Source: Pandoraea eparura (GTDB lineage Bacteria; Pseudomonadota; Gammaproteobacteria; Burkholderiales; Burkholderiaceae). From it: a stretch of DNA of 64,000 bases. The stretch is from NCBI RefSeq assembly GCF_902459725.1, contig NZ_CABPSH010000003.1, forward strand, positions 62,001 to 126,000. The letters run 5' to 3'. Positions 44,112 to 54,976 of this stretch are shown in pieces. The notes beneath the pieces are model-generated. The model was not told the origin of the DNA. It worked only from the letters and a program-made list of their open reading frames with translations, and ran no database searches. The translations under genes and the position numbers were made by a program. Position 1 is the stretch's first letter, and every line of letters starts with the position of its first letter.

Positions 44112-44208
44112 CGGGGGCTCCTGTCGGTAGTCCGGTGAATAACGTAGAGGCAGTTCGGTCAATCGGGTCGTACGGGGAAATACGGGGGTCGTGCTGCGTC
44201 ACACGGCG

Positions 44209-44991
44209 TCAGGGCTTGGCGGTGGCGAACAGGCGGAAGAAATTTTCCGTCGTGGCCTCGGCAATCTTCTGCAGCGGCTCGCCGCGCAGGTCGGCGATAA
44301 ATTCGGCCACATGGCGCACATAGCCCGGCTGATTGAGCTTGCCGCGATACGGCACGGGCGCGAGATACGGCGAGTCTGTCTCGATCAGCATGCGCTCGAG
44401 CGGCACGCGCCGCGCCACGTCCTGCAAGTCGCGGGCGCTCTTGAACGTGACGATGCCGGAGAACGAAATATAGAAATTCTGATCGAGCGCGCCCTGTGCG
44501 ACGTCCCAGCTTTCGGTGAAGCAGTGCATCACGCCGGCGGGCTCGCCCGCGTTCTCTTCGCGCATGAGACGCAGCGTATCCTCGGCGGCCGCGCGTGTAT
44601 GAATGATGAGCGGCTTGCCCGTGGCATGCGCGGCGCGAATGTGCGTGCGAAAGCGCTCGCGCTGCCACGCCATGTCCTCGATGCTGCGGCCTTCGAGCCG
44701 GTAGTAATCGAGACCGGTTTCGCCGATCGCCACCACCTTCGGGTGGGCGGCCAGACGCACGAGATCGTCGACGCTCGGCTCAGGCGTGTCCTCGTAATCG
44801 GGATGGACCCCGACCGAGGCGTACACGTTTTCGTGCTGTGCCGCGATGTCGAGCACTTGCGGCAGCGTGGGCAGGTCGACCGAGACACACAGGGCGTGAC
44901 TCACCTTGTTCTCGCGCATGCGAGCGAGCAAGTCGGGCATCTGCTCGGCCAGCTCGGGGAAATTGATATGACAGTGCGAATCGATGAACAT
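44209..44991 (-). CDS. TatD family metal-dependent hydrolase
   Basis: 260-residue TIM-barrel hydrolase/DNase. Metal sites: MFIDSHCHINF near the start, GETGLDYYR, IIHTRAA, VMHCF and METDSPYL-like IETDSPYLAP. ATG 44991 gives the normal family length; a TTG at 45024 adds 11 residues and touches holB. It is the last member of the mltG-tmk-holB-TatD set. Confidence 0.92.
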   Translation of the reverse strand: MFIDSHCHINFPELAEQMPDLLARMRENKVSHALCVSVDLPTLPQVLDIAAQHENVYASVGVHPDYEDTPEPSVDDLVRLAAHPKVVAIGETGLDYYRLEGRSIEDMAWQRERFRTHIRAAHATGKPLIIHTRAAAEDTLRLMREENAGEPAGVMHCFTESWDVAQGALDQNFYISFSGIVTFKSARDLQDVARRVPLERMLIETDSPYLAPVPYRGKLNQPGYVRHVAEFIADLRGEPLQKIAEATTENFFRLFATAKP

Positions 44992-45020
44992 GATGTGCGA
45001 TCGGTAGCCGGTGCCCTGCG

Positions 45021-46061
<1,041 letters not shown>

Positions 46062-46135
46062 GTGGGCTCCTTGGCCGGTAGATGCGTCGGTCGAACCAGC
46101 GGATTGTCGAGAGATCGTCGAGAGATTATCGCGCG

Positions 46136-46795
46136 TCAGCGCGGCCCGTGCCCGGGCACGCCCAGACGGGCGAACACGCCCGCGAGTTGCCCGGCAATGG
46201 CGTCGATGCTTTGCGCGGCATCGATCACGACGAAGCGCTCGGCCGCGGCCTTGGCGCGACGCAGGTATTCGTCTCGTACGCGCGTGAAAAACGCCGTCGA
46301 TTCGCGCTCGAACTTGTCGGGGGCCCGGGCGCCGGCCAGCCGCGCGGCGGCAATCGCCGGATCGAGGTCAAACAGAATCGTCAGATCAGGCTGACGCGTG
46401 CCCTGCACCCATTGCTCCAGAATCGCCAGCTTCTCGCGCGACAGCCCCCGGCCGCCGCCCTGATAGGCAAACGTCGCATCGGTGAAACGGTCGGAGACGA
46501 CCCAGTCGCCACGCGCGAGCGCGGGTTCGATCACCTTCGCCAGATGCTCCCGGCGCCCGGCAAACATCAGCAGCGCCTCGGTCTCGAGATCCATCGGCTC
46601 ATCGAGCACGAGCTTGCGCAGCGCCTCGCCCAACGGCGTGCCGCCCGGCTCGCGCGTGGCGACGACGCCGCGCCCCACGCTGGCAAGGCCCTGACGCAGC
46701 GTGTCGACAAAGGCGTTGACGTGCGTGCTCTTGCCTGCGCCGTCGATGCCTTCAAACGTCACGAACTTGCCCGGCACCCCTGGGGATTGCGTCAT
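46136..46795 (-). CDS. tmk: Thymidylate kinase
   Basis: dTMP kinase (EC 2.7.4.9), 219 residues, with P-loop [14 protein letters not shown]-type motif [17 protein letters not shown] and a lid region. Its start overlaps the mltG stop (ATGA), indicating coupled translation. Confidence 0.96.
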   Translation of the reverse strand: MTQSPGVPGKFVTFEGIDGAGKSTHVNAFVDTLRQGLASVGRGVVATREPGGTPLGEALRKLVLDEPMDLETEALLMFAGRREHLAKVIEPALARGDWVVSDRFTDATFAYQGGGRGLSREKLAILEQWVQGTRQPDLTILFDLDPAIAAARLAGARAPDKFERESTAFFTRVRDEYLRRAKAAAERFVVIDAAQSIDAIAGQLAGVFARLGVPGHGPR

Positions 46796-47787
46796 TGCTC
46801 ACCTCGCTGATATTTGTCCACGGCGCGATTGTGCTCCTGGAGGCTCGTCGAGAAATGGCTCGTGCCGTCGCCACGTGCCACGAAGTACAACGCGTCGGTC
46901 GGCGCAGGATTGAGCGCCGCCGCGAGCGACGCCACGCCCGGCAGCGCGATCGGCGTCGGCGGCAGGCCCGCGCGGGTATAAGTGTTGTAGGGCGTATCCG
47001 TTTGCAGATCGCGCTTGCGCAGACGCCCCGTATACAAATCCCCCATGCCGTAGATCACCGTGGGATCGGTCTGCAGCAGCATACGCTTGCGCAGCCGATT
47101 GACGAACACGGCCGCGACCTGGCCGCGCTCGACCGCTTGCCCCGTCTCCTTCTCGATGAGCGACGCCATGATAAGCGCCTCGTACGGTGTTGTGTAAGGC
47201 AAGCCCGGCGCACGCGCGGCCCACGCCTCGTCCAGACGCTTCTGCATCAGACGATAGGCCCGCTTATAGATATCGATGTCGCTCGTACCTTTCGGAAACA
47301 GGTAGGTGTCGGGGAAGAACATCCCCTCGGCCTCCGCACGATCGGCGCCCACGAGTTGCATGAGGTCGGCATCGGGAAGCCCCGCGGTGTCGTGCCGCAA
47401 CGCCGGGTTCGCGTCCAGCTCGGCGCGCATCTTCTTGAAGGTCCAGCCTTCGATGATGGTCACCACGTACTGGTTGACGTCGCCGCGCGCGAGCTTTTCC
47501 ATCACCTCGAACGGCGTGATGCCGGTCGCAAATGCGTAGTTACCCGACTTGAGCTTGGTGCCAACGTCCATGACGCGGGCGAGCAGATTGAACAGCAGCG
47601 GGTGCACCGGCACCCCGCCGGTGCGCAATTGCGCGGCCACGCTGCGCACAGAGCTGTAGGGCTTGATCGTGACGTCGAGCGTTGGCTGGCTCAACTGCAA
47701 GGGGGCTTGGGCCCAATAATAGAATGCGCCGCCCGCCGCGAGCGCAGCGACAATCAACAGGACGAACAGGCGTTTGATGACAGACAT
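46792..47787 (-). CDS. mltG: Endolytic transglycosylase MltG
   Basis: 331 residues: one N-terminal TM helix (5-25), LysM-like segment, then the YceG catalytic domain with Glu212 in [10 protein letters not shown] and [13 protein letters not shown]. Cleaves nascent peptidoglycan at the membrane. ATG 47787 is chosen as the family N-terminus MSVIKRLF; upstream extension is unlike the family. Confidence 0.94.
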   Translation of the reverse strand: MSVIKRLFVLLIVAALAAGGAFYYWAQAPLQLSQPTLDVTIKPYSSVRSVAAQLRTGGVPVHPLLFNLLARVMDVGTKLKSGNYAFATGITPFEVMEKLARGDVNQYVVTIIEGWTFKKMRAELDANPALRHDTAGLPDADLMQLVGADRAEAEGMFFPDTYLFPKGTSDIDIYKRAYRLMQKRLDEAWAARAPGLPYTTPYEALIMASLIEKETGQAVERGQVAAVFVNRLRKRMLLQTDPTVIYGMGDLYTGRLRKRDLQTDTPYNTYTRAGLPPTPIALPGVASLAAALNPAPTDALYFVARGDGTSHFSTSLQEHNRAVDKYQRGEQ

Positions 47788-47923
47788 GAATTGCAGGGTA
47801 AGTCGTCGGAGGACGGCAGCGGGTTCGGGGGATTCGGTCAGCCGGACTGGCGTGGCGGCGACGGCGTCGAGGGGCGCGTTTTGCGCGTCGAACCGGGCTC
47901 GCACGTTCTGGCGGAAGACCCAA

Positions 47924-47929
47924 TATAAT
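47924..47929 (+). promoter_or_regulatory. -10 box upstream of ygfZ
   Basis: An exact TATAAT lies 45 bases before the ygfZ start, between divergent mltG and ygfZ. The -35 is weak. Confidence 0.4.
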
Positions 47930-47974
47930 ACTTTGACTTGCCGAACCCTCACAGATTGACAGTCACCCTCGTTT

Positions 47975-49114
47975 ATGACCTCCCAATGGCGTGATCTCCT
48001 GCCGCAAGCGGCAGCCGTGGCTTTGCCCGATGCTTCGTCTGAAGTTTCGTCCGATGTTTCGACCGACGCGAGCGCACGCGCCGCACAGTTTCAAGCCCTG
48101 CAAAGCGGCAGCTTCGTCTCGCTCGCGAGCGACACCGGCCTGATCGCCGTGCGCGGCGCCGATGCGGCGAGCTTCCTGCACGGCCAACTGACCAACGACG
48201 TCGAGCGTCTCACGTCTGCACAGGCGCGTCTGGCGGGCTACTGCTCGGCCAAGGGTCGCCTGCTCGCGACCTTCCTGATGTGGCGCGACGCGTCTGCCGA
48301 CGCCACGATCTATCTGGCGTGCGACGCTGCAGTGCAGGCTGCCGTGCAGAAACGTCTGTCGATGTTCGTCCTGCGGGCCAAGGCCAAACTGACGGACGCG
48401 ACGGCCACGCACGTGCTGCTGCAGGTTGGCGGCCCGGCGGCGGAAGCGGTCCTGGCGAACACGTTCGCCGCGCTGCCCGCCGCGCCGCTTGCCGTTGCCC
48501 AGGCAACGCTCGGCGAAGCCTCGACGAGCGTGATCCGTCTGCCCGGGGCCGGCACGGCGCGCTCGCTCTCGCGTTTTCTGTGGAGCGTGCCCGTGGCGAA
48601 TGCTGCCGAGACCTGGGCCGCGCTGGCGCAAGCCCCCGGACTGGTGGCCGTCGACCCGGCCCTCGCGGCGTGGCTCGATGTGCGCAGTGGCGTGGCGCGT
48701 GTCACCACCGAGACGCAGGAACAGTTCGTCCCCCAGATGGTGAACTGGGAGGTCGTGGGCGGCGTGAACTTCCGCAAAGGCTGCTATCCGGGACAGGAAG
48801 TCGTCGCGCGCAGCCAATATCGCGGTACCATCAAGCGACGCCTGCATCTGGCGCATGTGAGCGGCGCATCACCCGTACCGGGTCAGGCACTTGTCGAGAC
48901 GAGCGACCCCGACCAGCCGTGCGGCATGGTCGTGCAGGCCGCGCCGGCCCCTGACGGCGGCTACGACGTACTCGTCGAAGTGAAGCTCGCCGCACGCGAC
49001 ACCGATGACGTGCGGCTTGGCGCCGCCGGCGGACCCGCGCTGGTCTTCGCGGACTTGCCGTACGAGATCGTCGATCCGACGGAATCGCCCGCGTCGTCCG
49101 CGGCGGCATCCTGA
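47975..49114 (+). CDS. ygfZ: Folate-binding iron-sulfur cluster protein YgfZ
   Basis: 379-residue GcvT-like protein. The signature KGCYPGQEVVARSQYRG (Cys about 270) is present. YgfZ helps maintain certain Fe-S enzymes in a folate-dependent way. Head of a run with the DUF4936 and NRDE genes. Confidence 0.93.
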   Translation: MTSQWRDLLPQAAAVALPDASSEVSSDVSTDASARAAQFQALQSGSFVSLASDTGLIAVRGADAASFLHGQLTNDVERLTSAQARLAGYCSAKGRLLATFLMWRDASADATIYLACDAAVQAAVQKRLSMFVLRAKAKLTDATATHVLLQVGGPAAEAVLANTFAALPAAPLAVAQATLGEASTSVIRLPGAGTARSLSRFLWSVPVANAAETWAALAQAPGLVAVDPALAAWLDVRSGVARVTTETQEQFVPQMVNWEVVGGVNFRKGCYPGQEVVARSQYRGTIKRRLHLAHVSGASPVPGQALVETSDPDQPCGMVVQAAPAPDGGYDVLVEVKLAARDTDDVRLGAAGGPALVFADLPYEIVDPTESPASSAAAS

Positions 49115-49137
49115 TTCGGCCGCCCCCGCGACGGACG

Positions 49138-49443
49138 ATGGACTGCTACGTCTACTATCGCGTCGCATCGCACAACGCCGACGCGGCCCACCGGGCCGTC
49201 GCGCAGGTCTTCGCGCTGACGGCGGCGCGCTTCGGCGTCGCCGGACATCTGCAATGGCGCGCCGACGCCAGCGCTCACGACACCGCCGCTGGCACCGCGA
49301 CGTGGATGGAGCGCTACGACGGTGTCGACCCCGCGTTCGTCGCGGCGCTGCCCCGGTTGGCCGCCGAGAGCGGCTTGATGGCGTTCATTGACGGCGAGCG
49401 CCACACCGAGTGTTTTGTTGACACCCCGCCGCCATGTGCCTGA
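49138..49443 (+). CDS. DUF4936 family protein
   Basis: Small 101-residue protein of unknown function, beginning MDCYVYYRVASHNAD. I recognise it as the DUF4936 family from its position after ygfZ and its start. It overlaps the NRDE gene by ten bases. A possible partner for YgfZ, but unproved. Confidence 0.75.
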   Translation: MDCYVYYRVASHNADAAHRAVAQVFALTAARFGVAGHLQWRADASAHDTAAGTATWMERYDGVDPAFVAALPRLAAESGLMAFIDGERHTECFVDTPPPCA

Positions 49444-50267
49444 TCGTCTTCTCCTGGCAGCCGGACGCCGCCACGCCGCTGGTCCTGCTCGCCAATCGCG
49501 ATGAGTTCTTCGAGCGTCCTGCCGAGCCACTGCACTGGTGGCGGGATCGCCCGGACGTCCTCGCCGGCCGTGATTTGCGCGGCGGTGGAACGTGGATGGG
49601 CGTCAATCGCGCGGGGCGCTTCAGCGCACTCACGAACTTCCGCGACGGCCGCGCGCCGATGGCACCGAAGGACGCCCCGTCGCGCGGCCTGCTGGTCTCG
49701 GCCATGCTGGACGCGACATCGTTCGATGACGATCTGATCCGCGTCGAACGGCATGCGCACGAGTACGCCGGATTCAACCTGCTCGCAGGCGACTTGCCGG
49801 CGGGCAAGCTGTTCTGGCTCGGCAATCGCACCCATCATGTCGGTGGCACCGCGCCCGCCCCCGTCTCCATGCCGCTCGCCCAGGCCATCGCGCCCGGCGT
49901 CCACGGCCTGTCCAACGCCGTGCTCGACACGCCGTGGCCGAAGCTGGTCAGCCGTCGCGAGGCATTCGCCCATGCGCTGACGCACGATGCCGATGACGCC
50001 AGCCTGTTGCGGATCATGCGCGACGCCACTGAAGCGCCCGACAGTGCGTTGCCCGAGACGGGCGTCTCACGCGCCTGGGAACGCTCGCTATCGGCGGCGT
50101 TCATCGCGTCGCCCGCGTATGGCACGCGATGCACAACCCTGCTTCGCTACCATCGTGACGGCACCGTCGAGATGACCGAAGTCACCGTGACGCCCGGCCA
50201 GACGCCCACAGACTTGTCAGACCGGCGCGACTTCACCTTCACCGCTCGGGCCGCCCTCGCTCGATAG
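49434..50267 (+). CDS. NRDE (TANGO2-like) family protein
   Basis: 277 residues starting MCLIVFSWQ with the namesake NRDE in LLANRDEFFERPAEPLHWW and GGGTWMGVNRAGRFSALTN. Related to eukaryotic TANGO2; an Ntn-hydrolase-like fold with Cys2 is expected, and a heme-related role is proposed for TANGO2 relatives. No direct evidence here. Confidence 0.9.
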   Translation: MCLIVFSWQPDAATPLVLLANRDEFFERPAEPLHWWRDRPDVLAGRDLRGGGTWMGVNRAGRFSALTNFRDGRAPMAPKDAPSRGLLVSAMLDATSFDDDLIRVERHAHEYAGFNLLAGDLPAGKLFWLGNRTHHVGGTAPAPVSMPLAQAIAPGVHGLSNAVLDTPWPKLVSRREAFAHALTHDADDASLLRIMRDATEAPDSALPETGVSRAWERSLSAAFIASPAYGTRCTTLLRYHRDGTVEMTEVTVTPGQTPTDLSDRRDFTFTARAALAR

Positions 50268-50284
50268 CGGGAGGCATCGGCGCT

Positions 50285-50308
50285 GCCCGCCGCGAAACGA
50301 CGGCGGGC
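50285..50308. terminator. Bidirectional hairpin after the NRDE gene
   Basis: GCCCGCCG-CGAAACGA-CGGCGGGC, an 8-bp perfect stem in the converging gap. A second small stem CACTCC/GGAGTG follows at 50361-50381. Confidence 0.55.
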
Positions 50309-50408
50309 GTTGCGTCAACGCCACGGGTCGATGGAGAGTCCTTAAGCCGTTAGGACGCAACACTCCGGAAACTCAGGAGTGCTTTCCAAATGACGGGCAA
50401 ATCCCTCG

Positions 50409-51404
50409 TCAAACCAACCGCACGATCTGCTTGCCGAAGTTCTCACCCTTGAGCAGGCCGAGAAATGCGGCCGGCGCGTTTTCGATGCCTTGCGCCATCG
50501 TCTCGCGATAGCGCAGCTCGCCCGCGGCGATAGCATCCGCCAGTTCCTTCAGCGCCTGCGGCCAGACGTCCATATGCTCGGTCACGATGAAGCCCTCGAG
50601 CCGCACCCGGTTCGTCAACAGCAGCGCCGGATACATCAGCGGAATGGGCTCGCCGTTGTAGCCGGAAATCATGCCGCACAGCGCAATGCGCGAGTGCGCG
50701 TTGAGATGGCGCATGACAGCGTTGAGCACCTCACCGCCGACGTTCTCGAAATACCCGTCGATGCCGTCCGGTGCCGCGGCGCGCAACGCCTCGTCGAGGT
50801 TGCCGGCCTTGTAATCGATGCACGCATCGAAGCCGAGCGTCTCCACCACATAGGCACACTTCTGCGCGCCCCCCGCAATTCCGATCACGCGACAACCGGC
50901 TCGCTTGGCCAATTGACCGACCACACTACCCACGGCCCCCGAGGCCGCGCTGACAGCAACCGTTTCGCCCGCCTTCGGGGCGATGATCCGGTTCAGCCCA
51001 TACCACGCCGTCACACCCGGCATCCCCGCCGCGCCAAGATAGGCGCTCATCGGAATGCGCGCATCGTCGATACGGCGCAGGTTGCTGCCGTCCGAAATGC
51101 CGTATTCCTGCCAGCCGAACATGGCGGCAACGGCGTCGCCCGGCTGCCAGTCCGGATGGCGCGATTCGATCACCTCGCCCACCGTCGCCCCGATCATCAC
51201 CGTGTCGAGCGGCTGCGGCGGCGCGTACGACCTGGTGTCGTTCATCCGGCCGCGCATGTACGGATCCAGGGAAAGATAGAAATTGCGGACCAATATCTGC
51301 CCGTCGCCGATCTCCGGCAATTCGGGCGCGGCCAGGTGAAAGTTGTCGAGCGTGGCTTCAGCCTTGGGGCGCGAAACCAGCAGAATCTGACGATTGATCG
51401 TCAT
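50409..51404 (-). CDS. NADP-dependent oxidoreductase (CurA/LTB4DH-like, MDR family)
   Basis: 331-residue medium-chain reductase. The N-terminus (NFYLSLDPYMRGRM) and AGMPGVTAWYGLNRI, VSAASGAVGSVVGQLAK (NADPH site) place it with 2-alkenal/prostaglandin reductases. GGAGG precedes the start. Substrate unknown. Confidence 0.92.
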   Translation of the reverse strand: MTINRQILLVSRPKAEATLDNFHLAAPELPEIGDGQILVRNFYLSLDPYMRGRMNDTRSYAPPQPLDTVMIGATVGEVIESRHPDWQPGDAVAAMFGWQEYGISDGSNLRRIDDARIPMSAYLGAAGMPGVTAWYGLNRIIAPKAGETVAVSAASGAVGSVVGQLAKRAGCRVIGIAGGAQKCAYVVETLGFDACIDYKAGNLDEALRAAAPDGIDGYFENVGGEVLNAVMRHLNAHSRIALCGMISGYNGEPIPLMYPALLLTNRVRLEGFIVTEHMDVWPQALKELADAIAAGELRYRETMAQGIENAPAAFLGLLKGENFGKQIVRLV

Positions 51405-51424
51405 GGCAATTCCTCCACGTTAGC

Positions 51425-51458
51425 GAGACGCCGCGACCTCTCGACGTCGCGGCGTCTC
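51425..51458 (-). terminator. 13-bp perfect hairpin upstream of the oxidoreductase
   Basis: GAGACGCCGCGAC and its exact complement with an eight-base loop, between the thioesterase end and the oxidoreductase start. A second hairpin is next to the thioesterase stop. Confidence 0.5.
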
Positions 51459-51515
51459 ACGGTGACATCGTCACAGCGACATCATTGATGATCAGCACAC
51501 AGCAATGGGTGGCAA

Positions 51516-51558
51516 CGCGTGGTGACGGATAGCCTCGCTATCCCTCAGTCGCCACGCG
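51516..51558 (-). terminator. Terminator hairpin at the end of the thioesterase gene
   Basis: Outer CGCGTGG/CCACGCG and inner GGATAGC-CTC-GCTATCC arms; it overlaps the last codons of the thioesterase gene. Confidence 0.5.
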
Positions 51559-51985
51559 CTTCGCCCGGGCGTCGCTGTTCGCGCACATCGCGTCCGACCG
51601 CGAGTCGGCGCAAATACTTGAAGGTGCCCATCGCCTTGGCCACGAGCTTGCCGTTGGCGTCGCGCACCTCGCCCTCGCAGTAGGCCATCGTCGTCGAGCG
51701 GTGCAACAGGCAGCCGAACGCCCGCATCTCGCCGGCGCCCGGCTGCATGAAGCTTGTCTTCATTTCAATCGTCACCACGCCCGTGCCTTCCGGCGCCATG
51801 CTCCGGCAGGCCGTGCTCATCGCGATGTCGAGCAACGCCATCGTCACCCCGCCATGCATGACCTCCCAGCTATTGAGATGCTGAGCCGCCAGCGAGAGAC
51901 GCAGTTCCGACTCGCCCCCCTCGGCGCGCAGCAGTTCAATGCCGAGATGATCGATGAACCCGGAACGAATCGATAGCGCATTCAT
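51545..51985 (-). CDS. PaaI-type hotdog thioesterase
   Basis: 146 residues, hotdog fold. HLNSWEVMHGGVTMALLDIAMSTA is the catalytic loop with conserved HGG and Asp. Hydrolyses an unknown acyl-CoA. Start ATG 51985; an upstream ATG adds six residues. Confidence 0.88.
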   Translation of the reverse strand: MNALSIRSGFIDHLGIELLRAEGGESELRLSLAAQHLNSWEVMHGGVTMALLDIAMSTACRSMAPEGTGVVTIEMKTSFMQPGAGEMRAFGCLLHRSTTMAYCEGEVRDANGKLVAKAMGTFKYLRRLAVGRDVREQRRPGEARGD

Positions 51986-52098
51986 CGGGCACCCCGGCCG
52001 CACTGGCCAATACGGTAAAGCTTGTCCATCGTCATGTCTTCAACTTGCGAGGCAGCGCATCATGCGCTGCCTCTGGTATTCAATCCGTCGTCGGCGAC

Positions 52099-52704
52099 TC
52101 ACTCGCGCGACACACCGGCCGCACGCAGCGACGTCCATGCCTTGGCGAGCGAGCCGTTGAGATCGATGGCGCGACACGCGTGCTCGATCACACAGACATC
52201 GAAGCCCGCCGCCTTGGCGTCGAGTGCGCTCCACGCCACGCAAAAATCGGTCGCCAATCCTACGCAATGCACGCGCCTCACCCCCTTGTCGCGCAAGTAC
52301 CCCGCCAGCCCGGTCGGCGTCTTTCGATCCGCCTCCAAAAACGCTGAATAACTATCGACGTCCGCGTGGTACCCCTTGCGAACCACGGCCTGCGCATGCG
52401 GAATACGCAGCCCCGCATGCAATGCGGCACCCGACGTCTCCTGCACGCAGTGCGTCGGCCACAGTACCTGGTCGCCATATGGCAGCGCTATCGTCTCGAA
52501 GGGCTGGCGTCCCGGGTGATGATCGGCAAACGAGACGTGCCCCGCGGGATGCCAGTCCTGCGTCAACACCACCTGAGCGAATTTGCCCGCCAAGGCGTTG
52601 ATCGCGGGAACCACCTCGTCGCCGCGGGGAACGGCCAACGCGCCGCCCGGCATGAAATCGTTCTGCACGTCGATCACGAGCAGCACTTCGTCCATCGGTT
52701 TCAT
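52099..52704 (-). CDS. pncA: Nicotinamidase
   Basis: 201-residue nicotinamidase/pyrazinamidase (EC 3.5.1.19), NAD salvage. Catalytic triad Asp12 (VIDVQNDF), Lys110 (VRKGYHADVDSYSAF), Cys155 (ATDFCV), and metal ligands in QDWHPAGHVSF. Confidence 0.94.
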   Translation of the reverse strand: MKPMDEVLLVIDVQNDFMPGGALAVPRGDEVVPAINALAGKFAQVVLTQDWHPAGHVSFADHHPGRQPFETIALPYGDQVLWPTHCVQETSGAALHAGLRIPHAQAVVRKGYHADVDSYSAFLEADRKTPTGLAGYLRDKGVRRVHCVGLATDFCVAWSALDAKAAGFDVCVIEHACRAIDLNGSLAKAWTSLRAAGVSRE

Positions 52705-52764
52705 TCACTTGCCCCCATTCGCCGAAGCCGTCGATACCCCCCAACGCCCTCGCGCGAGCCCCGT

Positions 52765-54861
52765 TTATCCGTTAAAACGCTTGCCGGCGTCGGCCAGTTC
52801 AACGAGTCGCGAGGCCGGCACCCAGTCCTCGCCATGTGCCTCTTGCGCAAACTCGCGCACTCGCGCAAGCACCTTGTCCAGCCCCACCGCGTCGGCATAG
52901 TGCATCGGCCCGCCGCGCCACAGCGGGAAGCCGTAGCCGTTCAGATACACCATGTCGATGTCCGACGCGCGTGCTGCCGTGCCGTCGGCCAGCACCTTCG
53001 CACCTTCATTCACGAGCGCGAAAACAAGCCGATCCACAATCTCGTCGTCAGAGAACTTACGCGGCGCGATTCCGTTCGCCTTGCGATAGTCGTCGATCAT
53101 CTGCCCGACCTTGGCCGACTCACGCGGCGCGCGGTCCCCCTCGGCATAGTCATACCACCCCGCGTGCGTCTTCTGGCCATAGCGGCCGGCTTCGCACAGG
53201 ACGTCGGCAATCTTCGGATAGACGATGCCGGGATGTTCAGCGTGCCGGCGCTTGCGAATCGCCCAACTCACGTCGTTCCCGGCCAGGTCGCTCGTGCGGA
53301 ACGGGCCCATCGCAAAACCGAAGCGTTCGATGGCGGCGTCAACCTGCGCGGGCGACGCGCCCTGCTCGACCATCCATTGCGACTGCTTGAAATACGGCTC
53401 GAGCATGCGGTTGCCGATAAACCCGTCGCAGACACGTGCCACCACAGCGAGCTTGCCGATGCGTTTGGCCAGCTTCATGACCGTTGCCAGCACGTCCTTG
53501 CCCGTTTGCGCACCGCGCACCACCTCGAGCAAGCGCATGACATTGGCCGGACTGAAGAAGTGCATGCCGATGACGTCCTGCGCCCGCGACGTGGTCGCGG
53601 CCAATGCGTCGAGGTCGAGCGTCGACGTGTTCGACGCCAGAATCGCGCCCGGCTTGGCCACCTTGTCGAGCTCACGGAACACGACCTGCTTGATCGCCAT
53701 CTCCTCGAATACGGCCTCGACGATCAGGTCGGCGTCGGCCACCGCAGCGAAGTCGGTACTGCCATGAATACGCCCCTGCCGCTTCTTCGCCTCGTCCGCC
53801 GACAGTTTTCCACGCGTCACTGCACGAGCGTAGTTGCCTCGCATCGATTCGATGCCGCGGGAAAGCGCCGCATCGGTCGTGTCGACCAACGTCACCGGAA
53901 TCCCGGCGTTGGCAAAGGTCATCGCGATACCGCTCCCCATCGTCCCGGCCCCGATGACGGCCACGCGCTCAATGGTGCGCATCGGCGTATCGTCCGGCAC
54001 GTCCGCGATCTTGGCGGCTGCGCGCTCGCCAAGAAACGCATGACGCAGCGCCTTCGACTCCGGCGAACTGACCAACGCCACAAAACACTCGCGTTCGAAT
54101 TTCACGCCGTCATCGAACGGACGTTGCAACGCCGCCTCAACGGCCGCCACGCATTTTTGCGGTGCTGGGAAGTGAGGTTGCTCGCGTTGCACCTTCTCAC
54201 GCGCGGCATCGATCGCGGCCTGCGCCGAGCCGTCCGCGTCGTCGATCGCCACGTCGCGCAATCGCGGCAACGCTCCGCCTTGTGAGGCGATATTGCGGGC
54301 GAAGGCGATGGCACCCGTCAGAAGGTCGTCGCGGTTGCCTTCGAAGATCGTCGAGAAGAGCGTGCCGACAAGCGCCTCTGACTTCACCACACGGCCGGTG
54401 ACCACCATGTCGAGCGCACGCGCGACACCGATGGCGCGCGGCAGACGCTGCGTGCCGCCCGCGCCCGGCAACAGGCCCAACTTGACCTCGGGCAGCGCGA
54501 TCTGCGCGCCGGGCAATCCCACCCGATAGTGGCAGGCGAGGGCCAATTCGAGACCACCCCCCATCGCCACCGCGTGAATGGCCGCGACGACGGGTTTGGT
54601 GCACGCATCGAGCGCGGTGATCACGTCAACCAGCAGCGGACTTTGCGTTGCCTTCGGCGTATTGAATTCGCGGATGTCGGCCCCGCCGGAAAACGCCTTG
54701 CCTGCGCCGATCAGCACCACGGCGCGCACCTGATCGTCGCCCTGGGCTTTCGCGAGCCCCTCGGCGATGCCTGCGCGCGTCGCGTGTCCCAAGCCGTTTA
54801 CCGGGGGATTGTCCAGCGTGATGACGGCCACGCCGTCACGAACCTCATAAACCGTGCTCAT
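52765..54861 (-). CDS. Fused enoyl-CoA hydratase / 3-hydroxyacyl-CoA dehydrogenase
   Basis: 699 residues: crotonase domain (1-190, with [10 protein letters not shown] and [14 protein letters not shown]), NAD-binding HAD domain (about 295-475, [19 protein letters not shown]) and C-terminal HAD domain (480-690). This is a FadB/FadJ-type beta-oxidation enzyme. ATG 54861 chosen as the family start [20 protein letters not shown]. Thiolase gene not adjacent. Confidence 0.93.
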   Translation of the reverse strand: MSTVYEVRDGVAVITLDNPPVNGLGHATRAGIAEGLAKAQGDDQVRAVVLIGAGKAFSGGADIREFNTPKATQSPLLVDVITALDACTKPVVAAIHAVAMGGGLELALACHYRVGLPGAQIALPEVKLGLLPGAGGTQRLPRAIGVARALDMVVTGRVVKSEALVGTLFSTIFEGNRDDLLTGAIAFARNIASQGGALPRLRDVAIDDADGSAQAAIDAAREKVQREQPHFPAPQKCVAAVEAALQRPFDDGVKFERECFVALVSSPESKALRHAFLGERAAAKIADVPDDTPMRTIERVAVIGAGTMGSGIAMTFANAGIPVTLVDTTDAALSRGIESMRGNYARAVTRGKLSADEAKKRQGRIHGSTDFAAVADADLIVEAVFEEMAIKQVVFRELDKVAKPGAILASNTSTLDLDALAATTSRAQDVIGMHFFSPANVMRLLEVVRGAQTGKDVLATVMKLAKRIGKLAVVARVCDGFIGNRMLEPYFKQSQWMVEQGASPAQVDAAIERFGFAMGPFRTSDLAGNDVSWAIRKRRHAEHPGIVYPKIADVLCEAGRYGQKTHAGWYDYAEGDRAPRESAKVGQMIDDYRKANGIAPRKFSDDEIVDRLVFALVNEGAKVLADGTAARASDIDMVYLNGYGFPLWRGGPMHYADAVGLDKVLARVREFAQEAHGEDWVPASRLVELADAGKRFNG

Positions 54862-54976
54862 GCTTGTCTCGTTCCTTATTTTCTTGGGGGCTGTGTGCAG
54901 GGATGCCGTGCGTCGTTTTGGGGGCGCCGCATATGCGCCGGCAGCGGCAAGGCGATCGCTCGATTCTAGCGCAGCG

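Noticed and set aside
52366-54285. 639-codon open frame opposite the beta-oxidation gene and pncA
   Set aside because: Antisense to clear genes, with Arg/His-rich composition and no motif.
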